A DNA stretch of 64,000 nt, taken from assembly GCA_937921485.1 (NCBI GenBank), contig CAKZSV010000008.1:30276-94275 (forward strand). The letters are read 5' to 3'. Position numbers and translations under genes: made by a program. The stretch is from an uncultured bacterium (GTDB lineage Bacteria; Spirochaetota; UBA4802; JAGODF01). Shown here piece by piece: positions 1 to 9,120 of the stretch (positions within the stretch are counted from its first letter, which is position 1; the number at the start of each line of letters is the position of its first letter). The notes below the pieces were generated by a model that worked only from the letters and a program-made list of their open reading frames with translations, made no database searches and was not told the origin of the DNA.

Positions 1-604
1 GATGGAAATCTATATGAATCTCTTTTTTATAACCGCCGATGGCGTCAATCTCAGCCGTATCGGGAATGGCAGATTTGAGATAGGGCCGGATGATGAAATC
101 CTGCACGGTGCGAAGATAGGTGAGGCGCTCACGATCGCTCTTTTGTGCAAGAGGCGTTCCTTTCTTTGCCATCACGGCGTAAATGAGCACCTCGCCGAGT
201 CCCGTGCTGATGGGGCCCAACTCGGGGCTCAGGTTTCCGGGAAGGAGCTCGCGCACGTTCTGCAGGCGCTCCGCGACGAGCTGGCGGGCACGATACACAT
301 CCGTACCATCCTTAAAAAATACCACGACCTGCGAGAGGCCGTAGCGCGAAAGCGACCGCACGTCGTCGACGCGCGGAATGCCCGCGAGCTCGGTTTCGAT
401 GTAGTACGTGACGGTCTTCTCCACCTGCTCCGGATCGAGCGCGCCGGTTTTTGTGTTTACAATGACCTGCGTGTTGGTGATGTCGGGTATGGCGTCGATG
501 GGAAGCGTCGCGACTGCGTACAGGCCGATAGCGGCCACCAAGGCGGATATAAATGCAACCCAATTCTTGTTTTGTATAATGAGTGTAACGATTCTGCGGT
601 ACAT
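1..604 (-). CDS. CusA/CzcA-type heavy-metal RND efflux pump, N-terminal part (cut by window edge)
   Basis: Reading the minus strand from an ATG at 604 gives 201 residues starting MYRRIVTLIIQNKNWV, followed by a first membrane helix and the LPIDAIPDITNTQVIV stretch typical of the inner-membrane pump of HME-RND tripartite exporters. These drive proton-coupled export of monovalent or divalent metal cations from periplasm and cytoplasm. An AGGAG ribosome site lies 6 bases before the ATG and overlaps the stop of the upstream TolC-like gene, so the two are co-translated. The rest of the protein, normally about 1040 residues, lies outside the window. Metal specificity cannot be read from this part. 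The assignment is firm because the frame is open throughout and keeps the family motif. Confidence 0.9.
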   Translation of the reverse strand, partial: MYRRIVTLIIQNKNWVAFISALVAAIGLYAVATLPIDAIPDITNTQVIVNTKTGALDPEQVEKTVTYYIETELAGIPRVDDVRSLSRYGLSQVVVFFKDGTDVYRARQLVAERLQNVRELLPGNLSPELGPISTGLGEVLIYAVMAKKGTPLAQKSDRERLTYLRTVQDFIIRPYLKSAIPDTAEIDAIGGYKKEIHIDFH

Positions 605-613
605 GATGATCTC

Positions 614-1879
614 CTATTGATTCTTCGCGGCCTGTGGGGGAAACACAAAATCCTCGCTTCCCTGAAGGATCAAAAGCGCGGCGTATTTGTCGACGAACTC
701 ATACTGTGTTCCAAGGACAGCCAGGTGCGTATCGAAGGCTTGCGTTTCGACCTCGCCGTAGGTAAGCAGATCGATAAATCCTCTATTGAATGAATCATCG
801 GCATCGGCGAGACGTGTGTGAATTTCATCGAGCATGGAAAGAGGGAGGATATCAAGGTTTTTCCTGGAAATTTCATATTCAATAAATGTCGTCATGAGCG
901 ACTGTTCGGCTTCACGCCGTACCAATGAAGTCATGGCTTTTTCGGACTCCACAGTTGCCTCCATGCTCTTGATGCCGGACGTGAATCTGTTCCACAGAGG
1001 AAGGTTGAAGGATAATCCAGCGCCGATGAATCGTTCCACATCGGGAACGCGGTCCTCACGGTATAAAATGGAAAAGCTGAAGTCGGGGTAGGCAAGAAAT
1101 CGAGCAAGACTGGTTTCGGTCTTCGTTCGCTCCAGCACAAGGATTTGCTTTTGAATATCAATATTACTGCTTTCAATCTTTGCAAGAATGTCTTTCGGAT
1201 TAAGCACCTGGCCTTTTTTGAACCATGGCACCCTTACGGTCACGGGTTCCTGCATGCCCAAAAACAGGTTGAGTTTGGCCCAGATGCTGTCTTTGCCCGC
1301 GCGCACCTCGTTGAGATTTTTTGCAAGGAGATTAAGCTTCATCTCGACGATGTGCTTTTCCATGCGTTTTTTCGGTGAAGGAAACGGACGGCTTGCAAGA
1401 TATTGCTTGATTGTCCTGAATCGCTTCACCCTCTCTTCAAGATGTCGCGAAAGTTCATCGGCGATTGCGTGCTGATATGAAAGCCTGATGATGCTGTAGC
1501 GGACAAAAAGACGTGCCTCTGCCATGCTGAGGCCGGCAAGTTTTTCATGAACCCCGGCGATATCGCCGGCTAATTTTTGTTTCCCTGGAAAATAGAAGGG
1601 CTGGGTGATGCCCGCTTCATAGGAAATGCCTTTCTTGCCGGTAGTAGATTTGTTCCCCGCGCTGAAGGAGATCGCAGGATTCTGCCAGGCGGTTGACTGA
1701 TCTTTTGCAAGGTGCGATGCTTCAACCAATTTTTCATGTGCGGTAAGGAGTTCGGAACGCTTCAGCGCAAGAGTAATCAATTGGGGTACGTCAAAGGTCC
1801 TTCCGGTATCGGCGTGCGAAGGTATGCTGATTATGACGGCAAGAAGAATGACTGCAAACGACGGTACTGTTCTAAACAT
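614..1879 (-). CDS. TolC/CusC-family outer-membrane efflux channel
   Basis: About 421 residues with an N-terminal signal peptide (MFRTVPSFAVILLAVIIS, ending near SHA) and long amphipathic helices rich in Leu, Glu and Lys, as in outer-membrane efflux proteins of the TolC fold. It would form the outer-membrane exit duct of the RND pump encoded just downstream on the same strand. The start is placed at 1879, where a GGAGG precedes the ATG by 5 bases. An in-frame ATG 33 bases upstream has no ribosome site and would put extra residues before the signal peptide. The stop overlaps the ribosome site of the RND gene. No membrane-fusion gene lies between channel and pump; it may follow the pump outside the window. 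Confidence 0.85.
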   Translation of the reverse strand: MFRTVPSFAVILLAVIISIPSHADTGRTFDVPQLITLALKRSELLTAHEKLVEASHLAKDQSTAWQNPAISFSAGNKSTTGKKGISYEAGITQPFYFPGKQKLAGDIAGVHEKLAGLSMAEARLFVRYSIIRLSYQHAIADELSRHLEERVKRFRTIKQYLASRPFPSPKKRMEKHIVEMKLNLLAKNLNEVRAGKDSIWAKLNLFLGMQEPVTVRVPWFKKGQVLNPKDILAKIESSNIDIQKQILVLERTKTETSLARFLAYPDFSFSILYREDRVPDVERFIGAGLSFNLPLWNRFTSGIKSMEATVESEKAMTSLVRREAEQSLMTTFIEYEISRKNLDILPLSMLDEIHTRLADADDSFNRGFIDLLTYGEVETQAFDTHLAVLGTQYEFVDKYAALLILQGSEDFVFPPQAAKNQ

Positions 1880-1971
1880 GAGAACCTCCATAATCTTAAA
1901 TAATGACAGCACACATACCTCGACACCACAATTTTTATCATGTGATGCGGGGCAGTATGGAGCATGTACTG

Positions 1972-2376
1972 TTAAAGAGTTGCTGGAGGAGCGCGGTCGG
2001 AGAAGGTTTCGAAAATCAGCAGCGGCTTGAATACCTGGTGTTTACACGCATACGAAGTCTGAATTTTAAAGGGTGCCAGCGAAAATGAATACCATGACGG
2101 AAGGATGACAGGGATGAATAAATCATCAAAAGCGTTACCATCCGCAAGGTACCCGGCGCTGTGATGGATGACATGCTCGATAGGAGTTTCATCATTTTCG
2201 CAGGGAAGAGAGTGCCTGTCGCCTGAATCATGGCCGGGAATGGCTTCTTGATGGTTTGCATGAATAATCTCGACAGAAGTGGCGTGATGGACTCGGAATC
2301 CGGATACTTCGCCCATGATGAGGAAGGTGAAAATGACTGTTAATGCAACAGAAATCTTTTTTGGTATTTTTATCAT
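1972..2376 (-). CDS. Small secreted His/Asp-rich protein of metal-efflux operon
   Basis: About 134 residues. An N-terminal hydrophobic segment (KKISVALTVIFTFLIMG) looks like a signal peptide or anchor. The next segment is rich in His and Asp (HHATSVEIIHANHQ, then HDSGDRHS and EHVIHHS) and could bind metal. Small His-rich proteins of this kind often precede CusCBA-type operons, and this one is the first gene of the minus-strand efflux cluster. The start is set at an ATG at 2376. A TTG 18 bases upstream is also possible and neither has a strong ribosome site. The family is not recognised and metal binding is inferred from composition only. Confidence 0.6.
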   Translation of the reverse strand: MIKIPKKISVALTVIFTFLIMGEVSGFRVHHATSVEIIHANHQEAIPGHDSGDRHSLPCENDETPIEHVIHHSAGYLADGNAFDDLFIPVILPSWYSFSLAPFKIQTSYACKHQVFKPLLIFETFSDRAPPATL

Positions 2377-2557
2377 ATACAAGCTCGAAGCCAATTACTA
2401 TCTAATCGGTACTTTGTCCATGGAAAATATATCTCGTGCACTGTAATTCGTCAGAAAAAATACAATCGAAAAATTAATTTTTTAGATATCGCGTACATCC
2501 ATTGTAACCGTCCAATCTTCCCACCTCGTCAAAAAAATGTCAAATTCATAAAAATCA

Positions 2558-2670
2558 GAGAACTTCTAAAAACCATTATAAGGATGTTCCCTTGTGGGCG
2601 CAATACATAGGTAAAAACCGCTTTCTTTTAATAGTAATTTTAAGGATGAAAGCGGTTTTTAGAGGTGCCC
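2558..2670. repeat. MITE-like element with terminal inverted repeats and internal 13-bp hairpin
   Basis: The outer ends, 2558-2574 and 2654-2670, form imperfect 17-bp inverted repeats (GAGAACTTCTAAAAACC against GGGCACCTCTAAAAACC, 3 mismatches). Inside them AAAAACCGCTTTC at 2613-2625 pairs perfectly with GAAAGCGGTTTTT at 2648-2660. The 113-bp length, lack of coding potential and position between divergent operons suggest a small non-autonomous transposable element or its remnant. I see no clear target-site duplication and no second copy in the window, so it could also be a simple structured intergenic repeat. Confidence 0.4.
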
Positions 2671-2700
2671 ATAATAAGAATATCCATGTTTAAATTATTA

Positions 2701-2728
2701 TTGACATATCTTTATATACTACTAATAT
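2701..2728 (+). promoter_or_regulatory. Sigma70-type promoter upstream of Rrf2 gene
   Basis: TTGACA at 2701-2706 and TAATAT at 2723-2728 are separated by 16 bases, close to consensus. The transcript would start near 2735 and carry a leader of about 200 bases before the Rrf2 gene. The -10 element lies inside the dyad at 2718-2743, which suggests repression. Confidence 0.5.
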
Positions 2729-2743
2729 GACCTAATTGGTAGT
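2718..2743. promoter_or_regulatory. Operator-like dyad over the -10 region (possible Rrf2 site)
   Basis: ACTACTAAT at 2718-2726 and ATTGGTAGT at 2735-2743 are inverted repeats with one mismatch and an 8-base spacer. The dyad covers the -10 box of the promoter at 2701-2728 and lies upstream of the Rrf2 gene. Rrf2 regulators bind dyads of this size and often repress their own genes; binding here is inferred. Confidence 0.45.
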
Positions 2744-2940
2744 AATAAAGATGAGTTGCAATTCAGTAACAGCGAAAAATTACATATGGAATAAACACAT
2801 AATGATATACGACCTTTAATCTGACATATGTCCGCTTGTACAACAGCCTTTAAAGCGTGAGCACGGATGTGATGTTGCAATTCATACGTAGTGTGTTTTG
2901 GTGAAAATTGGACTAAATTGATACCATGTTGAAGGAGAAT

Positions 2941-3381
2941 ATGAAATTTTCTACTCGAAGCAGATACGGCGTCAGGATGATGTATGAATTGGCGATTCAT
3001 TATGGCGAGGGCCCAGTGATACTGAAGGACATTGCACAGCGACAAAATATATCGGGAAAGTACCTTTCAAAGATCGTGATTTTGCTTAAGGGCGCGCACC
3101 TGGTCAGATCATCGCGGGGTTTAAACGGTGGATACATCCTGGCGCGCGATCCCTCGAAGATTACGCTCCGGGATATTATCGAGACACTGGAGGGGGGCAT
3201 TACGCTGGTGGAGTGTGTGAATAACGGGAAAATATGCAAACGGTCGGGGGATTGCCCCACGAGGGAAATCTGGTGCGGGCTGAACAAATTGATTGCAGGA
3301 TACCTAGACAGCATCACCCTCAGGGATCTGGCCAAAAAAAGAGTCCACGGCGATGAATTATTAAAAACTGTAATTAGTTGA
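2941..3381 (+). CDS. Rrf2-family transcriptional regulator with C-terminal Cys cluster
   Basis: 146 residues from MKFSTRSRYGVRMMYEL, the usual Rrf2 N-terminus, with a winged helix-turn-helix in the first 70 residues (DIAQRQNISGKYLSKIV, then a GLNGGY wing). Near residues 90-110 it carries four cysteines (CVNNGKICKRSGDCP, then WC). This resembles the Fe-S or redox-sensing loop of IscR/NsrR-type members, though the spacing is its own. The ATG at 2941 fits the family start and follows AAGGAG closely; an ATG 15 bases upstream is an alternative. It lies between the two divergent metal-efflux clusters and is probably their regulator, sensing metal or redox state, but the ligand is not evident. Confidence 0.85.
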   Translation: MKFSTRSRYGVRMMYELAIHYGEGPVILKDIAQRQNISGKYLSKIVILLKGAHLVRSSRGLNGGYILARDPSKITLRDIIETLEGGITLVECVNNGKICKRSGDCPTREIWCGLNKLIAGYLDSITLRDLAKKRVHGDELLKTVIS

Positions 3382-3417
3382 AAAGAGGGAATGAGTATGG
3401 ATGACCTGCAGTAATAT

Positions 3418-3443
3418 AGTACATCCCCCCGGGGTGATGTACT
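3418..3443. promoter_or_regulatory. GC-rich hairpin between Rrf2 gene and efflux operon
   Basis: AGTACATC at 3418-3425 pairs with GATGTACT at 3436-3443, and the C run next to the G run extends the stem. No T run follows, so a classical terminator is unlikely. It could be an operator for the efflux genes that start at 3533. Confidence 0.4.
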
Positions 3444-3532
3444 GTATCTATTATCGGAATGTCGGATTTAATCTTACCTATGTCGCACGAAAAAGACCAT
3501 CAAATCGATATTGTGATTTATAGGGAGATGCT

Positions 3533-4777
3533 ATGAAGCGAACATTCTATGCAATTCTTACTATTGCGCTCCTTGCTACGTCTCTGGATGCCATTACCCT
3601 GGATGATCTCCAGCGGACTGCTGTGATGGAAAACCCGCGCCTGCGTGCCATGGCTGCAGAGGTGAAAATGGCGAAACTCCGTGCGAGCTCCAAATCCTCG
3701 CCTGAGGAGCCGAAGCTCAAACTTTCACTTAACAATCTCTCCGTGGACAATCCATCCCTTACAAGCGAGGATATGACATCTCTTGAGATAGGCATTTTTC
3801 AGATGTTGACGCTGTGGGGGAAGATAGGGCTTCGGGAACGGATCTTGCTTGCGCAACATCGCCTTACGATAGAGCGCTTCCGGCAGGAAAAGATCGAAAT
3901 TCTTCACCGTGTCCGCTCCAGTGCTTACAATCTGCAATACCTCATGTCATTTAGGCTGTTGCTGGATGATATTAAAAAGCAGTTGAAACTTGTCATCTCG
4001 AGCGGGGTGATGGCGAGCAAGGTTGGCACGGGAAGCCTCTCCGCCGTGATCAAGGCGAATGTCGAGTATGCTATGATCGACGAGGAGATTTTAAAGCTGG
4101 ATCAGCAGATGCGCGAGGAGCGGAAGACTCTGCACTACCTCGTCGGTAAGGATTTCGGCGATAATGTCGATCTTCAGCCGGAACCTAATTTCTTGGAGCC
4201 TGACGCAGTAGAGGTAAAGCGTATTGCCGCTGTGTCGAATCCGGAACTGGCCGCTGCTCGGATAACCCGCGAGATCGCCGAAAGTGAGCTTTTGCTTAAA
4301 AAACGCGAGTATTTCCCTGATGTTGAACTCGGATTTTCCTACATGTACCGGAAAAACTCTGTGGACATGCGACGCTCCGACATGGTTTCGGCCATGGCTA
4401 CCATAAGCGTGCCGGTCTGGTTCTGGAAAAAGAATATGCCTATGGTCGACGAGATGTTCGCTCGTGACGCTGCCGCAATGGACCTGGTGCGCGACAAGTC
4501 GAACGAGATTGAGGCGCGGGCCGACATCATCATTGGTCAGATAAAGCGCACTAAAGAACTATTTCATCTCTACAGAGGAAGAATCATCCCGCAGACGGAA
4601 CTCTCTCTTGAGACATCCATTGCGCGATATCGGACTGGTTCGGGAGAATTTATGTCCGTCATTGACGGAGTGAGAATGCTTCTGCGTTTTAAAAAGGAGC
4701 TCCTCATGGCCGAGAAAGAGTACCGCATGTCGTACTCGGAGCTGCATGCCCTCATGGGCCGGGAGGTGCTGCCATGA
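3533..4777 (+). CDS. TolC/CusC-family outer-membrane efflux protein
   Basis: 414 residues with a signal peptide (MKRTFYAILTIALLATSLDA) and the long alpha-helical repeats of outer-membrane efflux proteins; GGGAG precedes the ATG. It is a metal-efflux-type family member, as shown by its neighbours: the next gene is a CusB-like adaptor that overlaps its stop by 4 bases, followed by a CusA-like pump. The protein would form the exit duct of the tripartite exporter. It differs clearly from the minus-strand channel at 614-1879, so the two clusters are not a recent duplication. Since the downstream pump gene is broken, this channel may now be orphaned or serve another pump. Confidence 0.85.
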   Translation: MKRTFYAILTIALLATSLDAITLDDLQRTAVMENPRLRAMAAEVKMAKLRASSKSSPEEPKLKLSLNNLSVDNPSLTSEDMTSLEIGIFQMLTLWGKIGLRERILLAQHRLTIERFRQEKIEILHRVRSSAYNLQYLMSFRLLLDDIKKQLKLVISSGVMASKVGTGSLSAVIKANVEYAMIDEEILKLDQQMREERKTLHYLVGKDFGDNVDLQPEPNFLEPDAVEVKRIAAVSNPELAAARITREIAESELLLKKREYFPDVELGFSYMYRKNSVDMRRSDMVSAMATISVPVWFWKKNMPMVDEMFARDAAAMDLVRDKSNEIEARADIIIGQIKRTKELFHLYRGRIIPQTELSLETSIARYRTGSGEFMSVIDGVRMLLRFKKELLMAEKEYRMSYSELHALMGREVLP

Positions 4778-6048
4778 AGAAAGGCAGGCGAGGTATCGTC
4801 ATCGTGACCGCCCTCATCGTGCTGGGCGCGTCGGGCTTTTATATCATCCCCCATCTTTTCCATTCACACGGCGGGAGCGCGATGTACACGTGCCCCATGC
4901 ACCCGCAGATTGTCCAGGACCGCCCGGGGGACTGCCCCATATGCGGCATGCGCCTGGTGCCCATGCGCAAGGAGGAGAAGAAGGGGGGCGATAAACATGG
5001 CCCCGGAGTAGAGGGACTTTCCTCCGTGAATATAGGCCCGGATATGCAGGCGAGGCTCGGAATCGCCTTCGAAAAGGCCGTTATGCGAAACATCGTGAAG
5101 GAGATCCGCACCACGGCGCGCATACTCCCCGACGAGACGCGCCAGTTTAAAGTGAGCGTAAAAGTGAATGGATGGGTGGAGAAGCTTTTCGTGAATCAGA
5201 CGGGGCAGTACGTACGACGTGGTGCACCCTTGTTGTTGCTCTACAGTCCAGAGTTGTTATCGGCGCAGCAGGAATATCTCTCAGCGCTGAAGGCAGCGCG
5301 GAAGCTTTCGGATGGGCAGAGCGGCGATGAACTCATCGCCAAAAGCGTGGAGGAGATTGTGCAGGCTGCGAGAGAACGGCTCCGTCTCTTCGATATCTCA
5401 GACGGCCAGGTAGCTCGCATCGAAAAAACGGGACGTGTTGAGCGTGCGCTTATCATTCATTCGCCATCGTCGGGTTTTGTGCTGGAGAAGAACGTGTTTC
5501 CCGGCCAGAAGGTGATGATGAACGAAGTGCTCATGACCATCATTGACCTTACGCGCGTCTGGGGTGAGTCCGATATTTTCGAAAACGACATTCCTTACAT
5601 TAAAACCGGCATGCCCGTGGAGGTGACGCTTCCAAATTGGCCAGGTAAGGTGTTCCGCGGCAGGATTAGTTTTCTGGAACCAGTGCTCAATCCCGAGACG
5701 CGGGCTCTCAAGGCGCGCCTGGAAATTTCCAACGGAGACCTGTCGCTGAGGCCCAACATGTTCGGCGACGCGAAGATCTCCGTGGCGCTGGGGAAACGCC
5801 TTGCCGTCTCCGAGGGCGCCGTGATGCGCACTGGAATGAAGGACTATGTTTTTGTGAAGAAGAACGAGGATGGCGATATCGTCCCGGTGGAGGTGAAGCT
5901 CGGCGTGCGCACGGGCGACGGGTTCTTTGAAATAGTATCGGGGCTGAAAGGTGGCGAGATGGTTGTGTCTGCGGCAAATTTCCTTGTGGACTCAGAGTCA
6001 TCGCTCAAGGCTGCATTGAGGTCAGCTTCTGAGGGGCATAAGCATTGA
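4774..6048 (+). CDS. CusB-like periplasmic adaptor with N-terminal heavy-metal-binding domain
   Basis: 424 residues. A membrane anchor or signal (residues 7-27) is followed by a small heavy-metal-binding domain, MYTCPMHPQIV, then GDCPICGMRLVP, which is fused to many CusB adaptors and can bind Cu, Ag or related ions through Cys, His and Met. The rest is a membrane-fusion protein: beta-barrel, lipoyl-like and helical hairpin regions (LLLLYSPELLSAQQEYLSAL, a CusB-typical hairpin). ATGA overlap with the upstream channel gene indicates translational coupling. It would link pump and channel in the periplasm and deliver metal to the pump. The motif points to copper or silver, but the metal is inferred. 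Confidence 0.9.
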   Translation: MKKGRRGIVIVTALIVLGASGFYIIPHLFHSHGGSAMYTCPMHPQIVQDRPGDCPICGMRLVPMRKEEKKGGDKHGPGVEGLSSVNIGPDMQARLGIAFEKAVMRNIVKEIRTTARILPDETRQFKVSVKVNGWVEKLFVNQTGQYVRRGAPLLLLYSPELLSAQQEYLSALKAARKLSDGQSGDELIAKSVEEIVQAARERLRLFDISDGQVARIEKTGRVERALIIHSPSSGFVLEKNVFPGQKVMMNEVLMTIIDLTRVWGESDIFENDIPYIKTGMPVEVTLPNWPGKVFRGRISFLEPVLNPETRALKARLEISNGDLSLRPNMFGDAKISVALGKRLAVSEGAVMRTGMKDYVFVKKNEDGDIVPVEVKLGVRTGDGFFEIVSGLKGGEMVVSAANFLVDSESSLKAALRSASEGHKH

Positions 6049-6107
6049 GCGATAGTAGGAATGTGTAACGAGCGGGTGGGTACCAAATTATTTTATAATA
6101 GTTCAAT

Positions 6108-8508
6108 ATGATAAGAAGAATAATAGACTTCTCCGCTCACAACAGGATGCTCGTGGTGATACTCGTCGCCGCGGCGGTGGCGTACGCGATTTACGCTGTG
6201 CGTACCATTCCGCTAGACGCCATCCCTGACCTCTCGGACACTCAGGTGATCGTCTATTCGCGCTGGGACCGGAGTCCCGACATCATGGAAGACCAGGTCA
6301 CGTATCCCATCGTGAGCGCGCTCCTGGGGACGCCCCGGGTGAAGGCGGTTCGCGGCTACAGCGACTTCGGTTTTTCCTTCGTTTACGTAATCTTCTCCGA
6401 CGGCACCGACATCTACTGGGCGCGCAGCCGCGTGCTGGAATACCTTTCGAAAATACAGAGTTCTTTTCCCGCCGGAGTTAAAACCGAGATAGGCCCCGAC
6501 GCCACGGGTGTTGGATGGGTCTACCAGTACGTCCTGGTGGATAAAAGCGGGAAGCTCGGCGCGGCGGAGCTCCGCAGTTTTCAGGACTGGAACCTGAAAT
6601 ACGCGCTCCAGGGCGTCCCCGGCGTGGCCGAGGTGGCCTCCGTGGGCGGCTTCGAGAAACAGTACCAGGTGACCGTGGACCCCAACCGCCTGCGTGCCTT
6701 CAATATGTCGATCACCGAGGTGATGGATGCGTTGAAGCATAACAATAACGAGGTCGGTGGGCGGCTCATCGAGTGGTCCGGCAAGGAGTACATGGTCCGC
6801 GCGAAGGGCTACGTGAAAAACCTCGATGACCTAAGGAAGATTGTGGTGCGGCAGAAAGGCGGCACGCCGGTGCTCCTGGAGCACGTGAGTTCCGTGGCAG
6901 TGGGGCCGCAGATACGGCGCGGCGCTTATCTTCATGGTTCTCACCGTGCCGGTCTTTTTGAAACTCGGCTCCGAGTTCATGCCGCCGCTCAATGAGGGAA
7001 CCGTGCTCTACATGCCCACCACGCTGCCTGGCATCTCGGTCACGGAGGCTCGCAAACTGCTCGTTCTTCAGGACCGCATTCTCAAGGGGTTCCGCGAGGT
7101 GCTCTCTGTTTTTGGTAAGGTGGGACGTGCAGAGACTTCAACCGATCCGGCGCCATTTTCCATGGTGGAGACGACAATAGTCCTGCGGCCACAGTCAGAA
7201 TGGCGAGAGAAACCGCGCTGGTATTCCTCCTGGGCGCCTGAGTTTCTGAAAAGCATCCTGCGCCATTTCTGGAACGATCGCATTTCCTTCGAGGAACTTA
7301 TTGCTCTTATGGACCAAGCGTTACGATTTCCCGGTGTGAGCAATGCCTGGACCATGCCCATAAAGGGGCGCATCGATATGCTCTCCACAGGGATCCGCAC
7401 GCCGGTGGGGATCAAGGTCTTCGGCGCGGACCTGACCGTGATCCAGCGCATCGGCGGCGAGATTGAAAGCGCGCTCAGGAACGTGCCAGGGACCCGCAGC
7501 GTCTACGCCGAGCGCGTGGGCGGCGGCTACTACGTGGACATCGTTCCCCGTCGGGAGTCACTGGCGCGCTACGGTATCAGCATCGACGAGCTCCAGATGG
7601 TGGTGATGAGCGCGATCGGCGGCGAGACGGTCTCCACGACCATCGAGGGGCGCGAGCGCTATTCGATCAACGTGCGCTATCCGCGGGATTTCCGCACCGA
7701 CATTGACGCCCTCTCCCGCGTCCTGGTTACGTCGAGCGGAGGCGCCCATGTGCCGCTCTCGCTCCTGGCAGACATCTCCCTGACCTACGGACCCTCGATG
7801 ATCCGCGACGAGAATGGCCAGCTCGCGGGGTATGTATATGTGGACATCGAAGGGAGGGATGTGGGTTCCTACGTGGAAGAAGTCAAACAGCTTGTTAGCA
7901 CCCATGTACGCCTTCCCGCTGGGTATTTCCTTGCCTGGAGCGGACAGTACGAGAACATGGCGCGTGTCGCACAACGTCTCAAGATTGTGCTGCCCATCAC
8001 CATCTTCCTGATTCTTATTCTGCTTTACATGAACACGAAGTCCGCCATGAAATCGTTCATCGTCCTCCTCGCTGTGCCCTTTTCGCTGGTGGGTGCGGTG
8101 TGGCTCCTGTACATTCTCGGCTACAACATGTCCATCGCCGTCTGGGTAGGATTGATAGCCCTCATGGGTTTGGACGCAGAGACCGGCGTCTTCATGCTTC
8201 TCTTCCTGGATTTATCGTACAACGACGCGAAACGGAATGGCCTGCTGCGCAACGATTTCGAGCTGAAGGAGGCCGTGATCCACGGCGCGGTGAAACGTAT
8301 CCGCCCGAAGATCATGACCGTGGCCACGGCGGCCATGGGGCTTTTACCCATCATGTGGTCTCTGGGCGCTGGCGCAGACGTTATGAAGCGCATCGCGGCC
8401 CCCATGATCGGCGGTCTTTTTTCATCATTTGCGCTGGAGTTATTAGTCTACCCTGCTATTTATTATCTGTGGAAGCGAAGGGAACTGAAACTGGACTCAT
8501 TTTACTAA
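6108..8508 (+). pseudogene. CusA/CzcA-type heavy-metal RND pump with internal deletion and frameshift
   Basis: The first frame (6108 to a stop at 6995) matches residues 1 to about 275 of HME-RND pumps, through VGPQIRRG. It then changes abruptly. A second frame, entering near 6922 and open to 8508, continues with the segment before the second porter half (ALIFMVLTVPVFLKLGSEF) and runs to a normal C-terminus. Compared with the usual length of about 1040 residues, roughly 240-265 residues are missing. These include the membrane helices 2-6 and the GGIAIA...VDAAIV region that carries the proton-relay aspartate. Both remaining halves are well preserved, so the event is recent, or the contig is collapsed at a GC-rich junction near 6915-6926. 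As it stands the product cannot be a working pump. Confidence 0.85.
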
Positions 8509-8577
8509 GAAGAGTCAAAAAACGGAGGTTTGGCGATAATAGATGGTACTAATTAATTTTTTTAGGAGGGATAAAAA

Positions 8578-9054
8578 ATGAAGATTTATTTGACTGTTGC
8601 AATAACAGTACTGGTTTCGACGCTATCGGTGTCGTACTGCAAAAAGGCGGACGATCACCAAGCCGGGCACATGATGGACACCGACACAACAAAGTCGTTG
8701 ATGCTTGGTGACATTCAGGCGGTCTTCGACCTCATAGATCGCGTGCATCATGAGGGCATGATAGCACATATGGGCGCAAAACATGGCACAGCGGAGAAGT
8801 TCAGCCACTACGTGCTCCTCACCATGATGAAGAAAGCAGAGCGCAAGCTCATCATGGACGCTGAAGTGATGTTTACATTGACGGGGCCAAACGGGAAATC
8901 TGTGGTAAAAAAGAGTCACGTGATGTCGGGCATGGGTATGCACCACTATGCTGTCGGATTTGACATGAAAGCAAAGGGTGACTATAAGATTAGCGCAGCA
9001 ATCAAACTTGGGGGGAGAGAATTGAGCGCCAATGCGATTTTTACCATGAAGTGA
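8578..9054 (+). CDS. His/Met-rich lipoprotein, putative periplasmic metal-binding protein
   Basis: 158 residues with strong AGGAGGG before the ATG. The N-terminal hydrophobic segment ends in VSYC, so a lipid-modified Cys near residue 20 is likely, though the lipobox is atypical. Many His and Met residues follow (HQAGHMMD, HHEGMIAHMGAKHG, MSGMGMHHY). The C-terminal half has a beta-sandwich look similar to FixH, YtkA or CopC-like domains (LTGPNGKS, then GDYKISAAI). It closes the metal-efflux cluster and probably binds Cu or Ag in the periplasm. The family assignment is tentative. Confidence 0.65.
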   Translation: MKIYLTVAITVLVSTLSVSYCKKADDHQAGHMMDTDTTKSLMLGDIQAVFDLIDRVHHEGMIAHMGAKHGTAEKFSHYVLLTMMKKAERKLIMDAEVMFTLTGPNGKSVVKKSHVMSGMGMHHYAVGFDMKAKGDYKISAAIKLGGRELSANAIFTMK

Positions 9055-9120
9055 TGTATCACGCTATTTGGGTGGTCCATAATTTCGGCTTATTATTCTT
9101 GCTTGACTGAATGACATGCG

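Larger units (their letters stand above)
2377..2940. other. Divergent intergenic region between two metal-efflux clusters
   Basis: About 560 bases without a supportable gene. It holds the presumed promoter of the minus-strand efflux operon, the MITE-like repeat at 2558-2670, and a sigma70-like promoter overlapped by an operator-like dyad at 2701-2743 that faces the Rrf2 gene. The long open frames crossing this stretch have no ribosome sites and overlap the Rrf2 start, so I treat them as chance. Confidence 0.6.

Noticed and set aside
2..793. Long plus-strand frame of 263 residues
   Set aside because: It is antisense to the RND pump and channel genes, has no ribosome site and no recognisable domain.
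6213..6740. Minus-strand frame of 175 residues with family-like His/Val richness
   Set aside because: Antisense shadow of the cusA-like gene in GC-rich sequence.
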